Under the pieces are notes generated by a model. The model saw only the letters and a program-made list of their open reading frames with translations, was not told where the DNA came from and did no database searches. From assembly GCF_900591205.1 (NCBI RefSeq), contig NZ_UUPU01000082.1, positions 124,001-188,000 on the forward strand: a stretch of DNA of 64,000 nucleotides. The letters are read 5' to 3'. This document shows, piece after piece, positions 35,478 through 44,682 of this stretch. The position numbers were made by a program, and so were the translations under genes. This stretch comes from Pseudomonas viridiflava (GTDB taxonomy: Bacteria > Pseudomonadota > Gammaproteobacteria > Pseudomonadales > Pseudomonadaceae). Position 1 is the first letter of the stretch, and the number at the start of each line of letters is the position of its first letter.

Positions 35478-36185
35478 TCATCCGCCCGAAGGCACGGGCT
35501 TGAACAGTGACTGGCCGGCGCTCGCATAGGCTTGGGCAGAAGCCTCATTGCGCCCGGCCCCAATCACATCACTGATGTCGAAAGGCACCTTGACCCCGCG
35601 CTGGGCGGCGGGCCGTCGCTCTATGGCGCTCAGCCATCGTTGCAGGTGGGGCAAGTCGTCAATATCGACGCCCGACCATTCATGGCCCCGCGCCCAGCAC
35701 CAGTTGGCTATGTCGGCGATGCTGTAATCGCCCGCCAGGTACTCATGCGCCGACAGGCGCTGGTCCAGCACGCTCAGCAGGCGTTTGGACTCGTTTTGGT
35801 AGCGCGCAATCACACTGGGGATTTTTTCCGGAAAGTACCGGTTGAATACATTGGCTTGGCCCATCATCGGCCCCAGCCCGCCCATCTGGAACATCAGCCA
35901 CTGCATCACCAATGACTGCCGCTTGGCGTCGCCAGGCAGCAAGCGGTCATGTTTTTGCGCCAGGTAAATAAGGATCGCGCCGGACTCGAACACGCAGAAG
36001 TCGTCCGCGCTACGATCGACAATCACCGGAATGCGCCCATTGGGATTGAGCGCCGTGAAGTCAGGCAACTGTTGCTGCCCGCGCTGCAAATCCACCAGCT
36101 TGACCGTGTAGGGGACGGCAAGCTCCTCCAGCATTACCGAGACCTTCCAGCCATTGGGCGTGGCATAGGTATATAAATCGATCAT
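35478..36185 (-). CDS. Glutathione S-transferase
   Basis: The 235-residue protein has a thioredoxin-like N-terminal domain (LYTYATPNGWKVSVMLEELAVPYTVKLVDL) and the glutathione loop NPNGRIPVIVD with the SGAILIYLA cis-Pro region. The helical C-terminal domain follows to about residue 210. The NGWK start resembles the YghU/YfcG nu-class, which uses Thr/Asn-type activation instead of Tyr. It follows the RND gene by 42 bp. With the MAPEG gene it gives the cluster two glutathione-linked proteins. Confidence 0.9.
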   Translation of the reverse strand: MIDLYTYATPNGWKVSVMLEELAVPYTVKLVDLQRGQQQLPDFTALNPNGRIPVIVDRSADDFCVFESGAILIYLAQKHDRLLPGDAKRQSLVMQWLMFQMGGLGPMMGQANVFNRYFPEKIPSVIARYQNESKRLLSVLDQRLSAHEYLAGDYSIADIANWCWARGHEWSGVDIDDLPHLQRWLSAIERRPAAQRGVKVPFDISDVIGAGRNEASAQAYASAGQSLFKPVPSGG

Positions 36186-36227
36186 GTCTTCATCCTTGAA
36201 AGTGCGTCGAGTGATACGTGTCCGGTT

Positions 36228-38522
36228 TCAGGTGCCCAGCACCTGGTTGGCCGGGATGTCAGGTTGGCGCCGGCCGTAGAAGTGATAGAGGACGTAGGGA
36301 ATCCCTACGGCATTGCAGAACACCGAGATAAGAATGGCCAGGGCACAGAAGGCGCCAAACAGACGCGTGAAGTAGGACTCGCCCATGACCAGCACCAAAA
36401 AGCCCGAACCCAATACCAGGCCGCCGGTCAGCAAGGCTTCACCGACATCCTCAAAAATGGAGCGGGTCATCTGCTCGGGCGTTGCGCTGAGAGGGAAGTC
36501 CTTGACGTGATAGAAGCAGTGAAGCGAAGCGTCCACCACCAGGCCAAAAATGATGCAGGCGATCATCGACGTGCCGATATTGATCGAGAGCCCCAATGCG
36601 CCCATCAAGCCGAAGGCCACGATCAGTGGCATCGTATTGGCGATTACGGCAATGCCGGACACCCACAGTGAGCGCGTCAACATGAAGAACGCCGCAAACA
36701 TGCACCCGATGGCAAAGCCAATGCCCCACCACATGCCTTGCACCATTTTTTGCACCATTGCCGCCTGAATCACCGAGTAGGAGGTAAGGCTGTAGGTGAA
36801 TGCCGGCGAACTGTGTTGCGCCGTGTAGGCTTGCAGCGCCTCGATCACCTGTTGCATTTGCACGTAGGGCAGCTGTTGCATGCGGATGCGTATACGGGTG
36901 TTCTGATTGTCATAGTCCAGAAAACTCTCGAGCTCGTTATCGGGCCCGGACAACGAGTAGGTGAACACGTACTGCTCTGCGGCTTCGCGGCTTTGCGGCA
37001 AGACGTAGTAACGCGGGTCTCCTCCATTCATCTCACGGTGAATGTCCTTGAGGAAATCGACGACCGAAACGCTCTTGTCCACACCCTCAAGGCGGGCGAT
37101 GAAGGTCTGTAACTGCGCAATTTCGCTGAGCACTGCCGGCTCCAGTACACCGCCTTTTTCGGCGGTACGCAGGCTGACTTCCAGACTCGCCACGCCCCCC
37201 AGTTGCCGCTCGATGTAGTCCGTCGAAGACCTGACCGGCGTGGCCGGGTCAATGAAATTCAAAAACGACGCTTCCACATGCAGCCGCCCCAGCGGCACGA
37301 GTGCCACCAGCACCACCACCGCCGTGAGCACCGGCAATGTGCGGCGCGAGCGATACAAGGGCTCAAGACGTCGCACCCAGATGGCATACCGATGGTCGGG
37401 CACCTTGCGCGCCAGCCTGGCGGGCATGTACTCCAACAGGCAGGGCATGACCATCAGCGATATGACATAGGCGGCAATAGCCGCCAGCGCAGCAATGACG
37501 CCAAACGCCCTGATCGGCGCGACCTCACTGACGGCAAGGCTTAAAAAGCCGATGGCGGTGGTCGCTGACGTCAGAAAACACGGCATGAGATTGACGCTCA
37601 GCGAGCGCTCGATAGCCTGCACTTTTGTGGCCGCACGGCTCAGCGCCTGGCGGTAGGTATCCAGAATGTGCAAGCAATCGAGGACAGCAATGCACATCAG
37701 CACCGACGGCAGCCCGACGGTGACGGCGTTGACCGCAATCCCCAGCATGCCCATGGCGCCGAGCAGCAGCACCACACACAGGGTCACTACCGTCAAGACA
37801 ACCAACACATCGCCCAGGTTACGCAGCAACACCAGTAACAACACAAACAGGACCAGGGACGTCAGAGGGATGAAGGTCTTGAGGTCCGACCACATGTCAC
37901 TGGTCACCCGGTACTCCACCACCGGCTCACCGGCAACATAGAACACCGCAAAGCCGGCCTTGATCATCTGCGCGTCGAGCGCCGACAGAATGCGCTCGAA
38001 CTTGCCGTCGCCACTGTCGGCTCGAGCTTCAATAAGCAGCGCGGGAATTTGCCCATCCAGTGAGATCAGATCACGTTGGTACAGAGGGCTGTTGAGCAGT
38101 TTTTCAGTGATTCGCTGTACGTCATAGGCGCCAGGCTGCGCCAACGCCTGCGCCGCGGGCAGGATATCTATGGACTGATCCTGGCCATAAATGATGTTGA
38201 CCGTGGCAATGCTCGTGGCTCGGGCTACATCGGGCATCCTCTCGATTTGCTCGGTAACGGCCTTCAGCCGCGCCATGACTTCAGGGCTGAACACCATCTG
38301 GCGCGGCAGTGCCACCACCACCATGCGGTCGTCACCGAATATCTTTTTGAAACTGTCGTAACGCAGCCGCTCCACATTACCCTGCGGGAGAAATGACTCG
38401 ATCGAGGCATCGAAGCGGGTCTCCAACAAGCCCGGAGAAAGACCCAGCACGAGGACAATGACCGCCAGCGCATTAAACGTGCGCCACTTGACCAGATAGC
38501 GAACCAACGAAGCAGTACGCAT
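36228..38522 (-). CDS. MMPL/RND-family exporter
   Basis: The 764-residue protein has the two-repeat RND layout: one N-terminal helix (about residues 16-34), a periplasmic domain, six helices (about 215-370), then one helix, a second periplasmic domain and a second six-helix group to about 745. GLPSVLMCIAVLDCLHILDTY and IGTSMIACIIFGLVVDASLH are the paired helix-4-type segments with Asp residues for proton relay. MMPL proteins of this size export lipids, hopanoids or polyenes. No adaptor or TolC gene lies next to it, but a barrel protein and a LolA-like protein occur in the same cluster. Confidence 0.88.
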   Translation of the reverse strand: MRTASLVRYLVKWRTFNALAVIVLVLGLSPGLLETRFDASIESFLPQGNVERLRYDSFKKIFGDDRMVVVALPRQMVFSPEVMARLKAVTEQIERMPDVARATSIATVNIIYGQDQSIDILPAAQALAQPGAYDVQRITEKLLNSPLYQRDLISLDGQIPALLIEARADSGDGKFERILSALDAQMIKAGFAVFYVAGEPVVEYRVTSDMWSDLKTFIPLTSLVLFVLLLVLLRNLGDVLVVLTVVTLCVVLLLGAMGMLGIAVNAVTVGLPSVLMCIAVLDCLHILDTYRQALSRAATKVQAIERSLSVNLMPCFLTSATTAIGFLSLAVSEVAPIRAFGVIAALAAIAAYVISLMVMPCLLEYMPARLARKVPDHRYAIWVRRLEPLYRSRRTLPVLTAVVVLVALVPLGRLHVEASFLNFIDPATPVRSSTDYIERQLGGVASLEVSLRTAEKGGVLEPAVLSEIAQLQTFIARLEGVDKSVSVVDFLKDIHREMNGGDPRYYVLPQSREAAEQYVFTYSLSGPDNELESFLDYDNQNTRIRIRMQQLPYVQMQQVIEALQAYTAQHSSPAFTYSLTSYSVIQAAMVQKMVQGMWWGIGFAIGCMFAAFFMLTRSLWVSGIAVIANTMPLIVAFGLMGALGLSINIGTSMIACIIFGLVVDASLHCFYHVKDFPLSATPEQMTRSIFEDVGEALLTGGLVLGSGFLVLVMGESYFTRLFGAFCALAILISVFCNAVGIPYVLYHFYGRRQPDIPANQVLGT

Positions 38523-38571
38523 GCAAACACCTCACTCAGCCACATCACACACGATCGAGATTGATCGGTGC

Positions 38572-39006
38572 TCAGATCGTCCGGGTCATCAGAGTTGAAA
38601 CGATGGTCCCGGCCAGGCCGAACAGACAGGCGATGCCAACGACGTAGGAGAGCGTGCGCCACGGTTGCCAGCGCGCCAGGTAAGTCACGGTGTGCAGCAC
38701 GCGCGCGGCAGTGAATGTATAGAACAACCAGATAGCCGGCTCGGCAGGTGCGCCAATCATGACGTACAGCGCGCCCAAGGCAAAAAAGAGTGGGATGTTT
38801 TCAAGGTCGTTCATCCATGCCTGTGCGGCACGCTCGACCTGGGGTAATTCTTGCGGGCTGGGGGGGCGCCCGACAAACTTTGCATCCTCTGCATTCTTGA
38901 AGGTCAGACAGCCAATTCTATAAATACCTTGATACAAAGAAATGGCAAACATCTTCACAAACAACACAACCACACACAGTGCATAGCTAAACAAAACAGC
39001 GCTCAT
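38572..39006 (-). CDS. MAPEG-family membrane protein
   Basis: The 144-residue protein has four hydrophobic helices. The segment AEDAKFVGRPPSPQELPQVERAAQAWMNDLENIPLFF, after helix 1, has the Asn-Asp-x-Glu-Asn-Ile-Pro pattern of the MGST1/MAPEG family, and AARVLHTVTYLARWQPWRTL matches the helix 3-4 loop that contacts glutathione. Members are membrane glutathione transferases or peroxidases acting on lipophilic electrophiles. The start at 39006 has AAGGAG. It lies between the exporter and oxygenase genes. Confidence 0.87.
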   Translation of the reverse strand: MSAVLFSYALCVVVLFVKMFAISLYQGIYRIGCLTFKNAEDAKFVGRPPSPQELPQVERAAQAWMNDLENIPLFFALGALYVMIGAPAEPAIWLFYTFTAARVLHTVTYLARWQPWRTLSYVVGIACLFGLAGTIVSTLMTRTI

Positions 39007-39117
39007 ATCTACTCCTTTAGAATCAGGGCAATCCGTTCTTACATAACGTTTCAGGTAGCCGGGCATCCAACAGACTGCCCGGGCCGGGTACGCCGTTTTA
39101 TCGTTCAAAAGCCTCGC

Positions 39118-40263
39118 TTAACGCGATACGCGACGTACAAACTCCTCCGTGTCGAACTCAAAGGCCAGTTTGGCCCCCGTGGCTTTGTCTGAGCCCCAGC
39201 CTTCTTTAAGCACGGTGAGCACGGTCTGGCGGAAGCGGGGAGAAGTAATCCACATCAATGAGAACATTTTGTTTCCCATCACCAGTTTGTTGATTGCACG
39301 TGAAGCAATTGCAATCGATGGCACGGGTGTCTCGACACAATGCCACCACCAATGCGGCGAGAACAGAACGTCACCAGCCTCCAACGTCGTCGTGTATTTG
39401 GGAATGTACCGGTAGAGGGGGTAACCGTCAGCCTCAATTTCGTCGTGGCTCTTGCGCCAGTCCAGCATTGTGGCTGCGTAGAACATATCCTTGCGCGTGA
39501 TCGGATGCATCCACATCGAGTGTTTTGGATGGACGAATGTCCATTTTTTCACACCGTTGACCATCGTGAACAAGTTGGGGCCACCGGTGCAATGCCAACC
39601 GGAAATCACACCGCCTGCCGAGAGAAACAGTTGAGTCGACATGATGCGTTTGTCACGTGTACTCAAATATTTGCCAAGGGTGTCCAAGTCCAGCTCATTT
39701 CTGAGCTCCGGGTGTTTGTTGAACAGATCCTCCGTATGGCCGGGGTAATAGGAACCGCCCTGACGGATGTTCTCGACCACTTCGGACAAAGGCAAGTCGA
39801 TGTACTGCAGAGCCTTTTCATTAAGCTCGGTGCCCCGTACACGGGTGGCAACCTTCACATCGCCATAGTGCTCGGCGAAGAATTCGGGGGTCCACTTCTT
39901 GACCGCTTCCCAGTCTTTGGCCGCGCCTCGAAACACTACCGGGGTGTTGGGCTCCAGGAAAATCTTGTGGAAGTTCTCCGGTGACAAATCCTTGATCGAC
40001 ACCTCGGGCACCGGCAAGGTCGGGCCGTCACCATAAGCACGGGACTGCTCGCGGATTTTTGCTTCGATGCTCTGGGTGCGCTTGATGCACGCGGGTGAGC
40101 CATAGGGGCCATGATCCTTGCGCCCGACAAAATAATAGCGCCGCAGAAAATCGGCCCAGTACTGCGCCCTGGTCGCCAGATTGATTTTAGGGTCATGGGT
40201 TAAATCAATTGTTGGAAAATCAAATTCCGCACTTGCAGCTACCGATTTCATCACCTTGTCCAT
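39118..40263 (-). CDS. JmjC/cupin-8-like oxygenase with an altered metal motif
   Basis: The 381-residue protein has a cupin-8/JmjC core at about residues 100-330: NTPVVFRGAAKDWEAV, then ISGWHCTGGPNLFTMVNGVKKWTFVHP and LEAGDVLFSPHWWWHCVETP. In the family the first block contains HxD and the last a His, which bind Fe(II) with 2-oxoglutarate. Here His224 and His308 are in place, but the expected Asp is Thr226. Asp loss is known in Fe/2-oxoglutarate halogenases, where it opens a site for chloride; it can also mean a lost activity or another metal mode. GACAGGGAG precedes the start. It lies 53 bp behind the FeeM-like gene and is probably translated from the same transcript. Confidence 0.8.
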   Translation of the reverse strand: MDKVMKSVAASAEFDFPTIDLTHDPKINLATRAQYWADFLRRYYFVGRKDHGPYGSPACIKRTQSIEAKIREQSRAYGDGPTLPVPEVSIKDLSPENFHKIFLEPNTPVVFRGAAKDWEAVKKWTPEFFAEHYGDVKVATRVRGTELNEKALQYIDLPLSEVVENIRQGGSYYPGHTEDLFNKHPELRNELDLDTLGKYLSTRDKRIMSTQLFLSAGGVISGWHCTGGPNLFTMVNGVKKWTFVHPKHSMWMHPITRKDMFYAATMLDWRKSHDEIEADGYPLYRYIPKYTTTLEAGDVLFSPHWWWHCVETPVPSIAIASRAINKLVMGNKMFSLMWITSPRFRQTVLTVLKEGWGSDKATGAKLAFEFDTEEFVRRVSR

Positions 40264-40316
40264 ACTTATCTCCCTGTCACCTTCTTGGTGTTGTGTGGTC
40301 AGACTTACGGTTGCGG

Positions 40317-41477
40317 CTACGCACTCACAGCAACGGCGTCACCGAATATTCTTATCAGGGCGTCCTCCGGCCACACCGTGTTGCCGATAGCACTGAGTTG
40401 CGCAATAGGCGTGCCGAATAAAAACTCTTGAACATGCGCACGCAGATCCAAGGCGAGCAAATCAATACGCATCGCAACGGCGGGGGTGTTGTACTTGCTG
40501 TAGTAACGCGTTTCGGAAATCGCACTGACCCCCATGAACCTGTAAAGCGCCTGATGTTTGGGGGGGATCGCAAACATAATGTCTGTGTAACCTTTACAGA
40601 ACTTCGCATGTTGCAATGCAATTCTGAAAAGGGAATAAACATTTACCATCTTTTCGGGGTCGTGCACGGTATAGGCAATGGCACCGAAAAACGCCGGATC
40701 TACCGCCAGCATTCCGAATTCGGCCAATACCCGGCCTTCTTTGCGCAACGGCGCAAGGCAATCTTCGAATACCGCGTCCATCGGCAACTTATCGTCCGAG
40801 TCCGGTATGGACGTGACGGTCATTGCCACCTCACCCGAGACTTTGCCAACAAACGTCACGGTCTGCGGGTTCAGCAAAAACGCATTGGTAAACAGTCCAT
40901 TCTGCTTTGGCTCCGCCAGCCCCTTACGAAAATAGGCGCTATAGACCAGGCGATAGGCCGACTCTCGATCAGCCACTGTGGCGGCGTTGCTCAAATGAAT
41001 GTCTTGGGCCATGGCGTGCCGACCCAGCGAGCGTCGGAGTTGATCCCCCGGCCGCCGGTTTTCTTTCCACATCTCCCGATCTACGCGCAGCCGATGATAT
41101 AAATTCCTCACGCAACGCGGCCACGCCGGCTTTCCATCAACGAGCGGGGCACTGCACTGAGCGGTCCAGCGTGCATCCGCCGATGCGCAGGTGACGCGGA
41201 TAATCTGCACCTTGAACACAACATCCTTATCGGCAATTTCATCGTGCAAACTCACTTGAACAATACGCCCAGGCGTCAGCTCCCGGTCAGTCACAATCAC
41301 CAATGCGTATTCGCTCAACTGTGTTACTTGGGCATCAATTGTGCCGTCATCGGATAGACTAATCTGCGAATCTATCGGGCAAACCAACTGTTCGTGACGC
41401 TCAAAACAACCGGCGTCCAACGGCTCGCTACGACCTTCTCTGTCGGCACTCAACAGAGGCATTGTTATCAGTGTCAT
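40317..41477 (-). CDS. PilZ-like/FeeM-type N-acyltransferase fusion
   Basis: The 386-residue protein has two parts. Residues 25-110 look like a PilZ domain (FERHEQLVCPIDSQISL, LSEYALVIVTDRELTPGRIVQVSL), but the Arg pair and the Asp-x-Ser-x-x-Gly motif for c-di-GMP are degraded. Residues 155-340 match the FeeM N-acyl amino acid synthase fold, a GNAT relative: ESAYRLVYSAYFRKGLAEP, VTFVGKVSGEVAMTVTSIPDS, RVLAEFGMLAVDP. FeeM-type enzymes join an acyl chain from acyl carrier protein to an amino acid. No carrier protein gene is adjacent, so a housekeeping one would be needed. GAGGGA precedes the ATG. Confidence 0.8.
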   Translation of the reverse strand: MTLITMPLLSADREGRSEPLDAGCFERHEQLVCPIDSQISLSDDGTIDAQVTQLSEYALVIVTDRELTPGRIVQVSLHDEIADKDVVFKVQIIRVTCASADARWTAQCSAPLVDGKPAWPRCVRNLYHRLRVDREMWKENRRPGDQLRRSLGRHAMAQDIHLSNAATVADRESAYRLVYSAYFRKGLAEPKQNGLFTNAFLLNPQTVTFVGKVSGEVAMTVTSIPDSDDKLPMDAVFEDCLAPLRKEGRVLAEFGMLAVDPAFFGAIAYTVHDPEKMVNVYSLFRIALQHAKFCKGYTDIMFAIPPKHQALYRFMGVSAISETRYYSKYNTPAVAMRIDLLALDLRAHVQEFLFGTPIAQLSAIGNTVWPEDALIRIFGDAVAVSA

Positions 41478-41541
41478 CCGCTATCCCTCGCTCTTCAGGT
41501 AGTTGCCACTTTCATCATCGCCACTGACTGTCAGTGTGCGT

Positions 41542-42840
41542 TTAACGAATCAACGACTGTTCATTAACCCGCGGCTTCTTATTACTCCTGAGGCCGTCTC
41601 GCTCATTCATCGGCGCTCGCGCCAATGCGGGCGTCGGACTGACCGGGACCAGGCGTACGATCGGCAGCGTAATGACGGTGGCAAACAATGCGACCACCAT
41701 TAAGATGCCGTACAACTGCGCGGAAATAACGCCCACTTCCAACCCCACCGTGAGCAGGATGATCTCCATCACACCCTTGGTGTTCATCAGCGAAGCAACG
41801 ACGAATGAGTCGGGTCGTGAGAGGCCGGTCAGTCGGGCAGCCAGGTAAGACAAGCCGACTTTGCCGGCAGCGCCGACCACAAAGAAAAGGCCGCCCCACA
41901 TCAGCAGATAAACGACATCGCCTGCCTCGATCGCCACGTTCATGGCGGCCGTGCCGAAGAACAACGGAGTGAAAAACATGCTTACGAGTGCGTGAGGCCC
42001 TTTATCCCAATACGTGCGCAGTACCGCGTGTTTGCGGAACGCCAGGCCCGCGACAAAGGCACCGATCGTGACATGAGCATTGGCCAGGTCGCTGACCACA
42101 CAAAAGGCGAACAGCACCACCAACGGCACGATAATCACACTCGCGCCAATCGCATCCTGCCCAGCCGGTTCGGATGAAACATAAATACGGCTCACCAGGC
42201 ACTCCGCCACCAACACCAGCAACAACAGGGCAAGGCTGGAGTACAGAATGCCGTGCCCGGCGCTGCTGGACACCAGCATCAGCACCACCGACAAGGCGAA
42301 CCACGCAAGAATGTCGGTGATCACCGCGGCGTTCAGCACTAGGGTGGAAAGGCGGCGGTGCAGGAAGCGTTTGTCGTCAAGAATGCTGGCCAGTACCGGC
42401 ACCGCCGTAGCGGCCATGGCGACCCCGAAAAAGAGCATGTAGGGCATACGCTCGGTGCCTTGCGCAAACACACCATGCGTGAAGTAAGCCAATATGACGC
42501 CGGCCAACCCCGCCCCCAGGAACCCGGCAACCGCTATACCGGCGGCACTCTGGCGCTTGACGGTATGGGTCACCGCAGGTCGTTTACCTGCCTCCAGGCC
42601 AAGACCGAACATGATGAAAACCAGCCCGATTTTACTGAGCGCCATCAAGCCAATCACATTGGAAAAGAAGTAACGCTTGAGTTCGGGGTCATACGCGCCC
42701 AATACCATGGGCCCGATAATGATGCCCGTGAGCAGGTGCCCGATCACCGTTGGTTGCCCCAACCAAACAGCAATACGCCCCAGAATATGAGCCACAAAAA
42801 GTATCAATAAAAGCTGGATAAAGATGCTGGCAACGTCCAT
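41542..42840 (-). CDS. CPA2-type cation:proton antiporter
   Basis: The 432-residue protein has about twelve helices and the Kef/CPA2 layout: LGRIAVWLGQPTVIGHLLTGIIIGP at the start, FGLGLEAGKR, AVITDILAWFAL with the conserved Asp of helix 5, and SLMNTKGVMEIILLTVGLEVGV near the end. There is no NAD-binding TrkA-N domain. It exchanges K+ or Na+ for protons. The ATG at 42840 has GGAAGG. Inside a biosynthetic cluster it could protect against an ionophore-like or acidic product, or balance ion flow with the adjacent BASS transporter. Confidence 0.88.
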   Translation of the reverse strand: MDVASIFIQLLLILFVAHILGRIAVWLGQPTVIGHLLTGIIIGPMVLGAYDPELKRYFFSNVIGLMALSKIGLVFIMFGLGLEAGKRPAVTHTVKRQSAAGIAVAGFLGAGLAGVILAYFTHGVFAQGTERMPYMLFFGVAMAATAVPVLASILDDKRFLHRRLSTLVLNAAVITDILAWFALSVVLMLVSSSAGHGILYSSLALLLLVLVAECLVSRIYVSSEPAGQDAIGASVIIVPLVVLFAFCVVSDLANAHVTIGAFVAGLAFRKHAVLRTYWDKGPHALVSMFFTPLFFGTAAMNVAIEAGDVVYLLMWGGLFFVVGAAGKVGLSYLAARLTGLSRPDSFVVASLMNTKGVMEIILLTVGLEVGVISAQLYGILMVVALFATVITLPIVRLVPVSPTPALARAPMNERDGLRSNKKPRVNEQSLIR

Positions 42841-42922
42841 GTTCGACCCTTCCTGCGCGAGTAATTGAAGACTCTTCAAAATGAAAGTCCGGCGTTATGA
42901 AAAATGCCCCACCTGCGGTAAC

Positions 42923-43825
42923 TCAACGTTCCGGCATTGGCGAATGCCCCTGCTGTTTAACGCTACGCCGATGGCCTGCAAGCCAGAACACGCAAACACC
43001 CAACACCGCGCAGAGACACACCACCACGCTATATAAAATGGCCGGCACGGCCACATCGACACTGCCTAACAGGCTGGCGATAACCAGGGCCAACGCACTG
43101 TTCTGAATCCCGATTTCCACGGTGATCGCACGCACTTGCGCGGTGTGTAACCGGGTCAACTTTGCGCCTGCGTAGGCCAGCCCCATGCAACTGCCAAACA
43201 ACACCAACAACGCCAGGCCAACACGCTCGATAAATCCATAAATCAACTGGAACTCTGTGGCCAGGACACTCAGTACCATCAGCATCAGAAAGCTGAAGCC
43301 CACTATTCTCAGAGGGCTCTCCAGGCGCTGGGCGGCCTGCGGCAGTCGTTTCGCCAAGGCCATACCGAGTGCCAGGGGAATGATGGTGATCACGAATAAC
43401 TTGATCACCGTATCGGTCATGGGCAATTGCAGCCCCTCATGACCTGTCTGCCAGTAAGACAAGGCCATGCCCGATAACAACGGCACCGAAAAAAAGGCTA
43501 TGCAACTTGAAACAATCGTCAGCGAAATGGAGAGTGCCACGTCACCTTTGATTAAAAACGAAATTGTATTAGAGGCGATCCCGCCAGGGCATAACGACAA
43601 AATAACCACGCCCAGCGCCAATGCCGGCTCCAACTTGAACAAGAGCGCCACGGCGACACCCAGTACCGGCAAAACCACTACTTGCCCCACCAGGCCGACA
43701 ATGGCCGCCGTCGGTGTTTTCACCAGGTTCACAAAATCCTGGCGCCTCAACCCGAGCCCCATTCCCATCATCATGACAAACAGGATGGCCGGTGCGATCA
43801 CCCTGGCCAGTTCAATGGTCTGCAT
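42923..43825 (-). CDS. BASS-family (bile acid:sodium symporter-like) transporter
   Basis: The 300-residue protein has nine or ten helices and the BASS signatures GVVILSLCPGGIASNTISFLIKGDVALS and TVEIGIQNSALALVIAS, where the crossover helices bind Na+ and substrate. The family takes up organic anions such as bile acids, pantoate, pyruvate and small amides. GGGAAGA lies before the start. Its start overlaps the end of the hydrolase gene by 14 bp. Import of a precursor or re-uptake of product is possible. Confidence 0.87.
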   Translation of the reverse strand: MQTIELARVIAPAILFVMMMGMGLGLRRQDFVNLVKTPTAAIVGLVGQVVVLPVLGVAVALLFKLEPALALGVVILSLCPGGIASNTISFLIKGDVALSISLTIVSSCIAFFSVPLLSGMALSYWQTGHEGLQLPMTDTVIKLFVITIIPLALGMALAKRLPQAAQRLESPLRIVGFSFLMLMVLSVLATEFQLIYGFIERVGLALLVLFGSCMGLAYAGAKLTRLHTAQVRAITVEIGIQNSALALVIASLLGSVDVAVPAILYSVVVCLCAVLGVCVFWLAGHRRSVKQQGHSPMPER

Positions 43826-44651
43826 AGCGGTGATCTTCCCGGGATGATGAAAGTTGATGTTTTAAAAATGCGATCACGCGTTGCTCTGCCAACTTTGTCG
43901 GGTGGTGCTCCTCGTCGACATAACTGACCCCCAACACCGAATGCGCCCAACGACTTATGCCATGGGGGTTGTGCCGCGATGAGTCGATTTCATATGCGTG
44001 GAACTGGCTGCCGAACTCCGCCCTGAGCCGTTCGAAGCGACTGTCCGGCACCGCCGGGTCACCGGTAAACCGCAGGCCCAGTATTTCCACGCCCCCCTGA
44101 CTTGCGCGCTCTTTAACCTGTGCCAGCGTGGGCTCGTCGAGCCCCAGCGCGGCGCCCTGGGCCGCCGATAACGCAAAGGGCAAGGACGGGTTGGCCAACA
44201 CAGGCGCGATAACCGATGCATCGGCCATCATCGCCAACCCAAACCCCCCGGTCAGACACATGCCGATCACGCCCACACCCTTGCCGCCGCACACCTGATG
44301 CGCATGGCGGGCGAGCGCTCTGAGCCACTCCGTGATCGGGCTGGTCTTGCGCTTGGCGAGCACGTGGAACTCTCGGGATACGCAGACCTTGCCCATACAC
44401 CCCACGACCGACGCCGGCGTGACGACCACCCCAGGCTCGCCAAACAGTACCGGCATCCACACACTCAACCCGGCCTCCGCCAGTTGCCTGGCCAACCGCA
44501 CTACACCGGCGTGGAGCCCTGGCACTTCATGCATGAGCACCACCCCAGGACCTTCGCCAATGCGGTACACCTGGCGTGCGACGCCGGCATAGGGAAATTC
44601 GAAATGGGCAAAGCCATCAAACAACGCTTCCAATCGGCGCTCGTTTTTCAT
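43812..44651 (-). CDS. Dienelactone-hydrolase-like alpha/beta hydrolase
   Basis: The 279-residue protein has the DLH fold: VLMHEVPGLHAGVVRLARQLAEAGLSVWMP at the N terminus and GVIGMCLTGGFGLAMMADASVIAPVLANPS in the middle, where the nucleophile Cys in GMCLTGG occupies the DLH Cys site. GDPAVPDSRFERLRAEFG and the C-terminal SSRHNPHGIS complete the family pattern with Asp and His candidates. I set the start at the ATG at 44651, seven bases after AGGGG; an ATG two codons earlier is too close to it. It overlaps the BASS gene and probably cleaves or forms a lactone or ester in the pathway. Confidence 0.85.
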   Translation of the reverse strand: MKNERRLEALFDGFAHFEFPYAGVARQVYRIGEGPGVVLMHEVPGLHAGVVRLARQLAEAGLSVWMPVLFGEPGVVVTPASVVGCMGKVCVSREFHVLAKRKTSPITEWLRALARHAHQVCGGKGVGVIGMCLTGGFGLAMMADASVIAPVLANPSLPFALSAAQGAALGLDEPTLAQVKERASQGGVEILGLRFTGDPAVPDSRFERLRAEFGSQFHAYEIDSSRHNPHGISRWAHSVLGVSYVDEEHHPTKLAEQRVIAFLKHQLSSSREDHRYADH

Positions 44652-44682
44652 GTGCATGCCCCTGCGCCCTGCCTGCCGACGT

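Noticed and set aside
40317..41477. c-di-GMP binding by the PilZ-like part
   Set aside because: The Arg pair and Asp-x-Ser-x-x-Gly motif needed for binding are not intact, so binding is not claimed.
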